From: Caldisericaceae bacterium
GTDB lineage: Bacteria; Caldisericota; Caldisericia; Caldisericales; Caldisericaceae
Assembly: GCA_021161495.1 (NCBI GenBank)
Contig: JAGHAO010000129.1
Span: forward strand, 1 to 6,622
Reading direction: 5' to 3'
Length of the DNA: 6,622 nt
A program made the translations under genes and the position numbers. Of the stretch, positions 1 through 6,622 are shown piece by piece. The notes beneath the pieces were generated by a model. The model worked only from the letters and a program-made list of their open reading frames with translations, had not been told where the DNA came from and searched no databases. The first letter of the stretch is position 1; each line of letters begins with the position of its first letter.

Positions 1-2951
1 CAAACTCCGTGATCCGTATTACAGGTAATCGGGGAACGCACCTTGACTTTTTTAATACCGAGCCTTTCTATTTTTTTGGCAGATTGTTTGTCTATGAGTT
101 CGTTTCTCTTTACAATGATTTTTCTCGTGCCTTTGTAAACCGGTATCTTTTTAATTTTGTGCTCTTTCAGAGTTTTATATAGATCCTCGTTTACCACATC
201 ACCATCATCCGCCAGAATCTCTCCGCTGTCTTTGTCCACAATCTCCTCGGCAACAGTAAGGCCTATCAGTTTTTTGGTAACGCCAACGGATTCCTTTTCA
301 AGCGGAGCATAAATATCTTCGGCGGCATACCTTCCCCAGATCTGTTCCGAGATACTCAAAATTACCGTATCTCCTTCTTTTATCTCTTCTACGTCAATTC
401 CTGTTACGGGGTTTTCCACAAGCACAGAATCTATGCCAAGCGTATCGAGAAGTTCCGCCTGCTTTTTGGAAATCGTATCGCCTTTCTCAATAATATTCAC
501 ACCCGTAGTGGGATTCTTAACATCCTCTGCGGCAACACGTCCCATAACTCTTACGGATAAAGGTTCGACCACTTCACTCCCGATCGTTATGGGGCGGATC
601 CTTTGGGTAGCACAATCCTCTTCCTTAACAATAATACCGTGAGAAACGTCAACAAGCCTTCTCGTAAGATAACCCGAATCAGCCGTTTTAAGTGCAGTAT
701 CGGCCTGCCCTTTTCTTGCACCGTGCGTAGAAAGGAAATATTCGAGAACGGTAAGCCCTTCTCTTAAATTCGACTTAATAGGGAATTCAATAATCTTCCC
801 GGTAGGGCCTGCCATCAGGCCTCTCATACCAGCCATCTGGGTAATTTGCGCCTTATTACCTCTCGCTCCGGAACTCGCCATCATAAACACTGTATCAAAA
901 GGAGAGAAGTTTTCGAAAACAGCCGATTCAATTTCTTTTGCCGCATTCTGCCAAATGTCAATAACTCTTCTGTAACGCTCCTCATCCGTAAGAAGACCTT
1001 GTTCGTATGCCTCATTCACCTGTTCCGTTTTCTTCTCGCCTTCTTTTACAATCTTGTCCCTTTCGGGAGGAATCTTGATATCTTCAAGGCTAATACTAAT
1101 TCCTGCATAAGAAGACTCTTTGAATCCCAAATCTTTTAGGTTATCCAAAAGAATATCCGTTTTCACAAGCCCGAAATCGGAATAAAAATCGGAAATAATT
1201 TGATTCAATTCCTTTTTACCAACTGTCTTATTAATAAATTTAAATTTTTTCGCTTCCTCTTCGTCATCAAATATATTTTCCCTTATTTGTTCGTTAAACA
1301 GCACCCTGCCCACAGTAGTTTCTATTTTTTCTCCGTCCGTATAGTAACGAATCCAATCATGCAAACCGAGCTTTCCGTGCTCGTAGAGGTATTCCACTTC
1401 CGCCGGATTACCGAAGGTGCGTTTAAACTTGAACTCCTTTTTTTCGGCAGGCAATGTAAGATAATAAGCACCGAGCACCATATCCTGCACCGGCCCGTCC
1501 AGAGGTCCGCTGTGTGCGGGAGAAAGAATATTGTGAGACGAAAGCATCAAAGTCCGCGCTTCGGTTTGGGCGGCAAACGAAAGAGGTAAATGTATTGCCA
1601 TTTGGTCGCCGTCGAAGTCCGCATTGAACGGAGTGCAAACAAGTGCCGGAATTTGAATTGCTTTACCCTCGATAAGAACGGGCTTAAATGCCTGAATGCT
1701 AAGCCTGTGAAGTGTAGGTGCTCTGTTCAAAAGCACAACGTAATTTTTTGAAACTTCTTCGAGAACCTTCCACACTTCCGGAGTGGGGTTTTCAATAAGC
1801 TCTTTTGCACTTTTCTTGTTATAACCGAGTTTCGAAAGTTCGTATATCACAAACGGCTTGAAGAGCTCAAGAGCCATTTCCTTGGGAACACCGCACTGAT
1901 TAAGTTTCAAATCCGGCCCAATTACAATAACGGCTCTGCCGGAATAGTCAACACGTTTTCCAAGAAGGTTTTCCCTGAATCTTCCTTCTTTTCCTTTTAG
2001 AATGTCGGTAAGCGAACGGAGCGGTCTCCTCGAAGCACCCAAAACAGGATATGTACGTCTTCCGTTATCAAACAGTGCGTCAACCGATTCCTGAAGCATT
2101 CTTTTCTCATTCTGAAGCATTATGTCGGGTGCATTTACTTCTATAAGTTTCTTCAAGCGGTTATTCCTGTTAATAACTCTTCTGTATAATTCATTCAGGT
2201 CATCGGAGGCATATTTTCCACCTTCAAGTGCTATAAGAGGCCTGAGGTCGGGAGGGATTACGGGTATCCTTAAAAGAACCATATCTTCCGGCCTTCTGTT
2301 ATTCTTTACGAGCCCTTCCACGACGCCGAGCAATCTGACTGCAATAATTCTTTCTTGCTTTGAACCCTTTTTAAGTTTTTGAAGTGCTTCGTCTCTAAGT
2401 TTATAAAGGTCTATCTGCTTCAACAAATCAAGAATTGCTTCCCCGCCTTTTTTTGCGACAAAGTCAAGACCTTCCGACTTGTAAAGCCTGTATTCTTCAT
2501 CTGTAAGCAGTTGTTTCAACCTGAACTTCGTTTTTTTGGGATTAGTCACTACGTAAGAAACAAAGTAGATTACCTTTTCCACATCCTTGGTAGGCATATT
2601 GAGAAGAAGACCGACATAGTTTATATTATTTTTGAAGTACCAGATGTGAACTACAGGAGAGGCAAGTTCAATATGCCCGAAACGTTCCCTTCTCACGCTG
2701 GAAGGCAGAATCTCCACTCCGCAACGCGGACAGGTAAGTCCTACGTACTGAATTCCTTTCATTTTTCCGCAATGGCACTGATAACTGTGAACAGGGCCGA
2801 AGATCTTTTCACAGAAAAGTCCGTCCGGTTCCGGAGTATACGTTCTGTAACTATACGTCTCCGCTTTTTTGACTTCTCCGTGCGACCATTTCAGGATATC
2901 CTCGTTTGAAGCGAGGAGTATTTTTAACGCCTCAATATCGTTTTTTTTCAA
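1..2951 (-). CDS. rpoC: DNA-directed RNA polymerase subunit beta' (RpoC), N-terminal part, 3' end outside window
   Basis: This is the largest subunit of bacterial RNA polymerase, which forms the clamp and carries the catalytic Mg2+. The frame is open for 983 codons to the window edge. Visible in order are the N-terminal zinc ribbon (C59, C61, C74, C77), the clamp and switch-2 region (about 318-340), the catalytic loop NADFDGDQM (443-451, with D445, D447 and D449 as the metal-binding triad), the F-loop and start of the bridge-helix region (about 690-750), and two cysteines of the second zinc site (C780, C977). The start is TTG: an in-frame TGA lies nine bases upstream inside the Shine-Dalgarno, and no in-frame ATG exists nearby. 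There is no large insertion after the zinc ribbon, unlike Thermus or Thermotoga. Oddities are extra repeat modules between C780 and C977, E322 and E327 where Gln is usual, and QITQ for QIRQ at 702-705. The trigger loop and C-terminus lie outside. Identity is certain. Confidence 0.98.
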   Translation of the reverse strand, partial: MKKNDIEALKILLASNEDILKWSHGEVKKAETYSYRTYTPEPDGLFCEKIFGPVHSYQCHCGKMKGIQYVGLTCPRCGVEILPSSVRRERFGHIELASPVVHIWYFKNNINYVGLLLNMPTKDVEKVIYFVSYVVTNPKKTKFRLKQLLTDEEYRLYKSEGLDFVAKKGGEAILDLLKQIDLYKLRDEALQKLKKGSKQERIIAVRLLGVVEGLVKNNRRPEDMVLLRIPVIPPDLRPLIALEGGKYASDDLNELYRRVINRNNRLKKLIEVNAPDIMLQNEKRMLQESVDALFDNGRRTYPVLGASRRPLRSLTDILKGKEGRFRENLLGKRVDYSGRAVIVIGPDLKLNQCGVPKEMALELFKPFVIYELSKLGYNKKSAKELIENPTPEVWKVLEEVSKNYVVLLNRAPTLHRLSIQAFKPVLIEGKAIQIPALVCTPFNADFDGDQMAIHLPLSFAAQTEARTLMLSSHNILSPAHSGPLDGPVQDMVLGAYYLTLPAEKKEFKFKRTFGNPAEVEYLYEHGKLGLHDWIRYYTDGEKIETTVGRVLFNEQIRENIFDDEEEAKKFKFINKTVGKKELNQIISDFYSDFGLVKTDILLDNLKDLGFKESSYAGISISLEDIKIPPERDKIVKEGEKKTEQVNEAYEQGLLTDEERYRRVIDIWQNAAKEIESAVFENFSPFDTVFMMASSGARGNKAQITQMAGMRGLMAGPTGKIIEFPIKSNLREGLTVLEYFLSTHGARKGQADTALKTADSGYLTRRLVDVSHGIIVKEEDCATQRIRPITIGSEVVEPLSVRVMGRVAAEDVKNPTTGVNIIEKGDTISKKQAELLDTLGIDSVLVENPVTGIDVEEIKEGDTVILSISEQIWGRYAAEDIYAPLEKESVGVTKKLIGLTVAEEIVDKDSGEILADDGDVVNEDLYKTLKEHKIKKIPVYKGTRKIIVKRNELIDKQSAKKIERLGIKKVKVRSPITCNTDHGV
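24..611 (-). other. Expanded repeat-module region of RpoC between two zinc-site cysteines
   Basis: This segment encodes the residues between C780 and C977 of beta'. The same spacing is 74 residues in E. coli (C814 to C888), so about 120 residues are added. At least three related units can be read. Unit 1 begins GRVAAEDV and ends LGIDSVLV. Unit 2 begins GRYAAEDI, and its natural continuation (IIVKRNELID to LGIKKVKVRS) appears only after unit 3 (IGLTVAEEIV to HKIKKIPVYKG), so unit 3 looks nested inside unit 2. The units resemble the sandwich-barrel-hybrid type modules known to accrete in bacterial polymerase subunits; that family assignment is an inference from sequence pattern. Confidence 0.65.
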
Positions 2952-2957
2952 ATGTTT

Positions 2958-2965
2958 TCACCTCC
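2958..2965 (-). promoter_or_regulatory. Shine-Dalgarno of rpoC
   Basis: GGAGGTGA is an eight-base perfect complement of the usual 16S rRNA 3' end. It ends 6 nt before the TTG start at 2951-2949 and lies inside the 16-nt gap after the EF-G-like gene. Its last three bases, TGA, are an in-frame stop for rpoC, so translation cannot begin upstream of it. This fixes the TTG as the start. The strong site probably compensates for the weak TTG codon (inference). Confidence 0.9.
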
Positions 2966-2967
2966 GA

Positions 2968-4986
2968 CTAATCGTTCTCCTCTCGCTTTGCTTCCGCGAT
3001 TACTTTTTCCGCAACTTTCGGAGGAGCAGGCTCATAGTGGGAATGACTCATTTTGAATTCTCCCGTTCCTTGCGTTATGGAATTCAAATCGTTTGCATAA
3101 GTCAAAACTTCGGATAACGGAACAAGCGCTTCTATTATTTGTTTGCCGTTCTCCGCTTTCATTCCCAAAACTTTTCCTCTCTTACTGTTCAAATCCCCTA
3201 TTACGTCTCCCATATACTGTTCGTCAACAATGATTTCAAGTTTTTCGATAGGTTCCAAGATTATGGAATTGCACTGTTCGAGAGCTTTTTTAAGAGCCAT
3301 AGAACCTGCAACCTTGAATGCAAGTTCCGAAGAATCAACAGGGTGATACGAACCGTCCACAACAGTAACTTTTATGTCCACAACAGGATAACCTGCAAGG
3401 ATACCATGCTCCATTGCTTCCCTAACACCTTTCTCGACCGCAGGAATGTACTGCTTCGGAATCGCGCCTCCGAAAATTTTGCTCTCGAATTCAAATTCTT
3501 TACCACGTTCGAGCGGCTCGACTTCAAGCCAGCAGTGTCCGTACTGGCCATGCCCGCCTGTCTGTTTCTTATACTTTCCTTCAACCTTTGTCTTTTTGAT
3601 AATCGTTTCTCTATAAGGAACCTTGGGAGTTGTAAGTTCTATGTTTACGTTATAACGTTTCTTTAATTTTTCCATTATCACGGAAAGGTGTGTTTCTCCG
3701 ATTCCGGAAATTATTTGCTCTTTTGTTTCATTATTCTTTGATACTTTTACGGTAGGGTCTTCATCCATTATTTTTCCAAGGCCTATGCTCATCCTGTCTT
3801 CGTCCGCCTTTGTCTTGGGCCTCATTGCTTTGGAAAGCATCGGTTCAGGAAATTCGATTGGAGGATAAACAATGGGAGCATCTTTATCGGAAAGGGTATC
3901 GTTTGTTCCCGTGGAAACAAGTTTCGTTATAACTCCGATGTCACCTGCAATTATATTATCAGTCGGCTCCTGATTGGAACCCCGGACAAACAAAAGCTGG
4001 GATACCTTTTCCATAGCATCCTTGGAACTGTTATAAACCTGCGTATTGGACGAAAGCTTCCCTGAATACACTTTTACAAAAGAAAGTTTTCCCACATAGG
4101 GGTCACTTAGAGTTTTGAACACAAATGCGGAGAAATTTTCATCGGTTGATATTTTTCTTTCCTCTTCTTCACCGGTTTTCGGATTCTTCCCTCTAACCGA
4201 ACCGAACGCATCCGGAGAGGCCATATAATCCACAATGAAATCGAGCAGTTCGTCAATACCGATAAGAGCAGTCGCAGAGCCTCCGAGAATCGGGAAAAAT
4301 TCACCTTTCAAGTATGCTTTCTTCAAGCCTTCTTTTATCTCCTGAGGGGAAAGCTCGCCTGCTTCGAAATATTTTTCAAGAAGTGCATCATCGCCTTCCG
4401 CCGCAATCTCCATCAATTCCTTTTTATAGTCTTCCACTCCTTCCGCATCACCGGAAAGAATATTTTTAACCCCTTTAAGGTCTTTTCCTTCTTTAACCGG
4501 AATTACCACCGGGAAAGCTTTGGGGCTAAAAGTTTCTTTTATTTGGTCAACAATTTTAAAGAAATCCGTATTTTCCGCATCAAGTTTATTCACAAAAAAC
4601 GCCCTCGGTTTGTTTTCTTTTTCAAGATATATCCACTGTTTTTTCGTTTGGATTTCTATTCCGCTCGTTGCGTTTACAAGTATCAATCCGTTATCTCCGG
4701 CCCTGATTCCGCTTAACACTTCGCCGAAGAAGTCCGCATACCCCGGCGTGTCAATGTAGTTAATTTTAACGCCCTTATGTTCAAAAGGAATCAGAGAAAG
4801 ACTGATACTTATTTTCCTTTCTTTTTCCTCCGGTTGGTAATCCGAAACCGTATTGCCGTCTTCCACTTTGCCCATTCTTTGAATGAGCTTTTTCTTAAAC
4901 AGAATCGCTTCTGCAAGCGTGGTTTTTCCGGCATTTCCATGCGCAACAACGGTAACATTTCTAATTTTACTTGTTTCCATCTTCAT
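2968..4986 (-). CDS. fusA2: Elongation factor G-like translational GTPase (EF-G2 type)
   Basis: The 672-residue product has the full EF-G domain set. The G domain has a P-loop at 15-22 (AHGNAGKT), switch I ending KERKISIS (55-62), DTPGYADF (79-86), NKLD (133-136) and GSA (236-238). Domains II and III follow, then domain IV from about 454 with tip motifs QTGGHGQYGH (475-484) and DGSYHPVDSSE (544-554), and domain V from about 576. The P-loop, the TVSDY switch and DTPGY instead of DTPGH point to the EF-G2 (EF-G-like) family rather than housekeeping EF-G. Family members bind ribosomes; some support translocation, while others lack ribosome-stimulated GTPase activity. The exact role here is unknown. 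The first ATG is chosen because AAGGAGG lies 6 nt upstream; a second ATG two codons later is possible. The gene overlaps rpoB by 20 nt and ends 16 nt before rpoC, so co-expression with polymerase is likely. An automated pipeline may simply call it fusA. Confidence 0.93.
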   Translation of the reverse strand: MKMETSKIRNVTVVAHGNAGKTTLAEAILFKKKLIQRMGKVEDGNTVSDYQPEEKERKISISLSLIPFEHKGVKINYIDTPGYADFFGEVLSGIRAGDNGLILVNATSGIEIQTKKQWIYLEKENKPRAFFVNKLDAENTDFFKIVDQIKETFSPKAFPVVIPVKEGKDLKGVKNILSGDAEGVEDYKKELMEIAAEGDDALLEKYFEAGELSPQEIKEGLKKAYLKGEFFPILGGSATALIGIDELLDFIVDYMASPDAFGSVRGKNPKTGEEEERKISTDENFSAFVFKTLSDPYVGKLSFVKVYSGKLSSNTQVYNSSKDAMEKVSQLLFVRGSNQEPTDNIIAGDIGVITKLVSTGTNDTLSDKDAPIVYPPIEFPEPMLSKAMRPKTKADEDRMSIGLGKIMDEDPTVKVSKNNETKEQIISGIGETHLSVIMEKLKKRYNVNIELTTPKVPYRETIIKKTKVEGKYKKQTGGHGQYGHCWLEVEPLERGKEFEFESKIFGGAIPKQYIPAVEKGVREAMEHGILAGYPVVDIKVTVVDGSYHPVDSSELAFKVAGSMALKKALEQCNSIILEPIEKLEIIVDEQYMGDVIGDLNSKRGKVLGMKAENGKQIIEALVPLSEVLTYANDLNSITQGTGEFKMSHSHYEPAPPKVAEKVIAEAKREEND

Positions 4987-6622
4987 CCTTGTCCTCCTTA
5001 ATGATTAATTGTGGTTTTTTCTTTATCAAAGTGAACGTTTCCTTCTTAGGCATTTCCTTCTTTTCCTCCGGCAATACCCTGAGGTCAAGCACAAGCCCTC
5101 TCAATTCTCTCTGCAATACGTTAAACGACTCCGGAATCCCCATTTCCAGTATGGTATTGCCTTTGGAAATTTGCTCATACGTCCTCTTTCTACCTTCAAG
5201 ATCGTCAGACTTAATGGTAAGCATCTCTTGAAGAAGGTTTGCGGCACCATACGCTTCAAGTGCCCAAACTTCCATTTCACCGAGCCTCTGGCCGCCGAAC
5301 TGTGCTTTTCCTCCTACGGGTTGCTGAGTGATGAGAGTGTACTTTCCTACGGAACGCGCGTGAAGTTTGTCTTCGGCAAGATGGTTAAGTTTCAAGAGAT
5401 AAGACTCTCCCAACGTAACAGGGTAATCAAAAGGTTTTCCCGTCCTTCCGTCGTACATAGTGAACTGTCCGTTTTCCGGAAGCCCGGCTTTTTTCAATAA
5501 ATCTCTTACCTCTTTTTCCGTAGCGCCGTTAAACGAAGGGGTGATTACCTGTACATTCAAATATCGTGCGGCAAGCCCGAGGTTTGTTTCCAAAAGCTGT
5601 CCGAGGTTCATTCTCGAGGGGACGCTCAACGGACTTAAAATCACGTCAACTGTCGTTCCGTCACTGAGATACGGCAAATCTTCCTCAGGTAAAATTTTAC
5701 TGATAACACCTTTATTTCCGTGTCTTCCGGAAACCTTATCCCCGACAATTATTTTCCTCTTTTTTGCTATAAATACCTTTATGAGTTTTCTTACATTTCG
5801 CATAAGTTCCAGGCCGTTTTCCTGAGAAAAGACCTGAACGTCGATCACCACTCCGCCTTCTCCGGGGGGCACTTTAAATGAACTGTTCTTTATATTGCCC
5901 GCCCTGTTTTGGAACAAATTTCTGAAAAGCCTCGCTTCGCTTGTCTCTTCCTCTTCCGGGAAAGGAGTAGTTTTTCCGACAAGTATATCTCCCGCTTTTA
6001 CTTTGGAGCCTACTTTCACTATGCCATTTTCGTCGAGGAACCTTTTTGCCTCTTTCGACACATCCGGAGGATCCGGGGTAAGTTCTTCGGGGCCGTGCTC
6101 GGTATCGTGAACTTCGATATTGTATTCTTTTACATGAAAAGACGTAAGTTTATCTTCACTTACAAGCCTTCTGCTCACAATGACGGCATCCTGGTAGTTG
6201 TAACCATACCACGGGATATATGCAACGAGAACATTAATTCCGAGCGCAAGTTGGCCGTCTTTCGTCGCATAACCGTCGGCAATAGGTTGACCCTTTTTCA
6301 CTCTTTGCCCTTTCCTTACAATGGGCCTTTCGTTTCTGCAAGTATCCTGGTTTGTTCTGATAAACTTCTTTAATTTATATGATTTTTCCTTCCTTACCTC
6401 CACCTTATTAATTCCGGCTTCTGCAAGTTTTCTTAAATCATTTTCGCTTATAATCTGCCCTGCTTTTACTATAAAAGACTTTTTCTTTCCCGGGACGGGA
6501 TAATCTTTTGCCGAAACACGTTCTATAACATCGGAATTCAATTTACCCAAAGAGAATGTTTCGACCTCGGAAGGATAATAAATGAGAATATCGGTAATAC
6601 CCTTCTCATAGAGTTCTTTGAG
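4967..6622 (-). CDS. rpoB: DNA-directed RNA polymerase subunit beta (RpoB), C-terminal part, 5' end outside window
   Basis: The last 551 residues of the second-largest RNA polymerase subunit are present. The frame is open to the window edge, so the TTG at 6550 is an internal codon and not a start. Visible in order (numbered from the edge) are a repeat-like insert (1-80), RTNQDTC (89-95), GYNYQD (140-145), GDKVSGRHGNKG (294-305, with lysines 296 and 304 matching E. coli K1065 and K1073), PSRMN (335-339, Arg as E. coli R1106), the KLHAR His at 421 (as E. coli H1237), QQPVGGKAQFGGQR (433-446) and the C-terminal anchor EMEVWALEAYGAA (449-461) with IPESFNVL (496-503). A charged Lys/Glu/Asp tail of about 30 residues follows. 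Gln144 replaces the near-universal Glu of the E. coli E813 position. The rifampicin pocket is outside the window. The stop lies within the downstream EF-G-like gene. Confidence 0.98.
   Translation of the reverse strand, partial: LKELYEKGITDILIYYPSEVETFSLGKLNSDVIERVSAKDYPVPGKKKSFIVKAGQIISENDLRKLAEAGINKVEVRKEKSYKLKKFIRTNQDTCRNERPIVRKGQRVKKGQPIADGYATKDGQLALGINVLVAYIPWYGYNYQDAVIVSRRLVSEDKLTSFHVKEYNIEVHDTEHGPEELTPDPPDVSKEAKRFLDENGIVKVGSKVKAGDILVGKTTPFPEEEETSEARLFRNLFQNRAGNIKNSSFKVPPGEGGVVIDVQVFSQENGLELMRNVRKLIKVFIAKKRKIIVGDKVSGRHGNKGVISKILPEEDLPYLSDGTTVDVILSPLSVPSRMNLGQLLETNLGLAARYLNVQVITPSFNGATEKEVRDLLKKAGLPENGQFTMYDGRTGKPFDYPVTLGESYLLKLNHLAEDKLHARSVGKYTLITQQPVGGKAQFGGQRLGEMEVWALEAYGAANLLQEMLTIKSDDLEGRKRTYEQISKGNTILEMGIPESFNVLQRELRGLVLDLRVLPEEKKEMPKKETFTLIKKKPQLIIKEDKDEDGNK
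4993..4999 (-). promoter_or_regulatory. Shine-Dalgarno of the EF-G-like gene, inside rpoB
   Basis: AAGGAGG lies 6 nt upstream of the ATG at 4986-4984, within the last codons of rpoB. It supports the first of two closely spaced ATGs as the start; the second would be 12 nt away. Because site and start are both inside the rpoB reading frame, ribosomes finishing rpoB probably help start the next gene (inference). Confidence 0.85.
6383..6622 (-). other. Repeat-like insertion in RpoB upstream of the RTNQ motif
   Basis: About 80 residues visible before the conserved FIRTNQ motif do not look like the short linker seen there in E. coli. One unit runs from VIERVSAKDY through VKAGQIISENDL to EAGINKVEVRK and reads like the RpoC modules in this window. 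The residues at the edge (LKELYEKGITDILIYY) look like the end of a preceding unit. The full size of the insert cannot be judged because the window ends here. Confidence 0.55.

Noticed and set aside
2899..2917. Hairpin TCCTCG/CGAGGA with a 7-nt loop, followed on the plus strand by a short T run
   Set aside because: The stem is only six base pairs, it lies inside rpoC codons, and the T run is short and offset. It is not a convincing terminator on either strand.
2952..2967. Possible terminator or promoter in the gap before rpoC
   Set aside because: The gap is only 16 nt and is filled by the ribosome binding site.
3139..3666. Plus-strand open frame of 175 codons, with others at 2379-2909, 5009-5500 and 5909-6373
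   Set aside because: They lie fully opposite well-conserved rpoC, EF-G-like and rpoB coding sequence. Their products are rich in Phe, Ser and Arg with no recognisable motif, as expected for antisense shadows.
4107..4304. Short minus-strand open frames at 4107-4304, 3372-3584 and 1423-1638
   Set aside because: Each overlaps a conserved gene on the same strand in a different frame, and none has a recognisable product.
2968..4986. Annotation as housekeeping EF-G or a tetracycline-resistance ribosomal protection protein
   Set aside because: The P-loop, the TVSDY switch, DTPGY and the QTGGHGQYGH and SYHPVDSSE tips fit the EF-G2 family better. Ribosomal protection proteins have a different domain IV tip and G-domain motifs.
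6548..6550. TTG as a possible start of a 527-residue RpoB
   Set aside because: The same frame continues open to the window edge, and full RpoB has several hundred more N-terminal residues. The TTG is an internal Leu codon.

Overview
All coding capacity in this window lies on the minus strand. Read in the direction of transcription (6622 down to 1) it is the 3' part of rpoB (RNA polymerase beta), a complete gene for an EF-G-like translational GTPase (EF-G2 type), and the 5' part of rpoC (RNA polymerase beta'). rpoB and rpoC both run off the window. The genes are packed as one operon: the GTPase gene starts 20 nt before the rpoB stop, and only 16 nt separate its stop from the TTG start of rpoC. 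No convincing promoter, terminator, RNA gene, mobile element or CRISPR array is visible, and no stretch longer than 300 bases lacks a gene.

The organism is a bacterium: the RpoB and RpoC sequences are of bacterial type and both ribosome binding sites match the bacterial anti-Shine-Dalgarno closely. The DNA is moderately AT-rich. The polymerase is divergent. It differs from the usual consensus at several normally fixed positions, it lacks the large insertion that Thermus and Thermotoga carry after the N-terminal beta' zinc ribbon, and it carries extra repeat modules elsewhere. This suggests a deep-branching or candidate-phylum lineage, but I cannot name it.

The usual bacterial order is rplJ-rplL-rpoB-rpoC, often followed by rpsL-rpsG-fusA-tuf, with rpoB directly next to rpoC. 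Here an EF-G paralogue sits between the two large polymerase subunits with start and stop signals that suggest translational coupling. One transcript would therefore make beta, a ribosome-associated GTPase and beta'. This order is the most notable point of the window.

Other points worth a second look are a Gln at the near-universal catalytic-site Glu of beta (E. coli E813), two Gln-to-Glu changes in the beta' switch-2 segment, an expansion of about 120 residues between two zinc-binding cysteines of beta', and a similar repeat-like insertion in beta.
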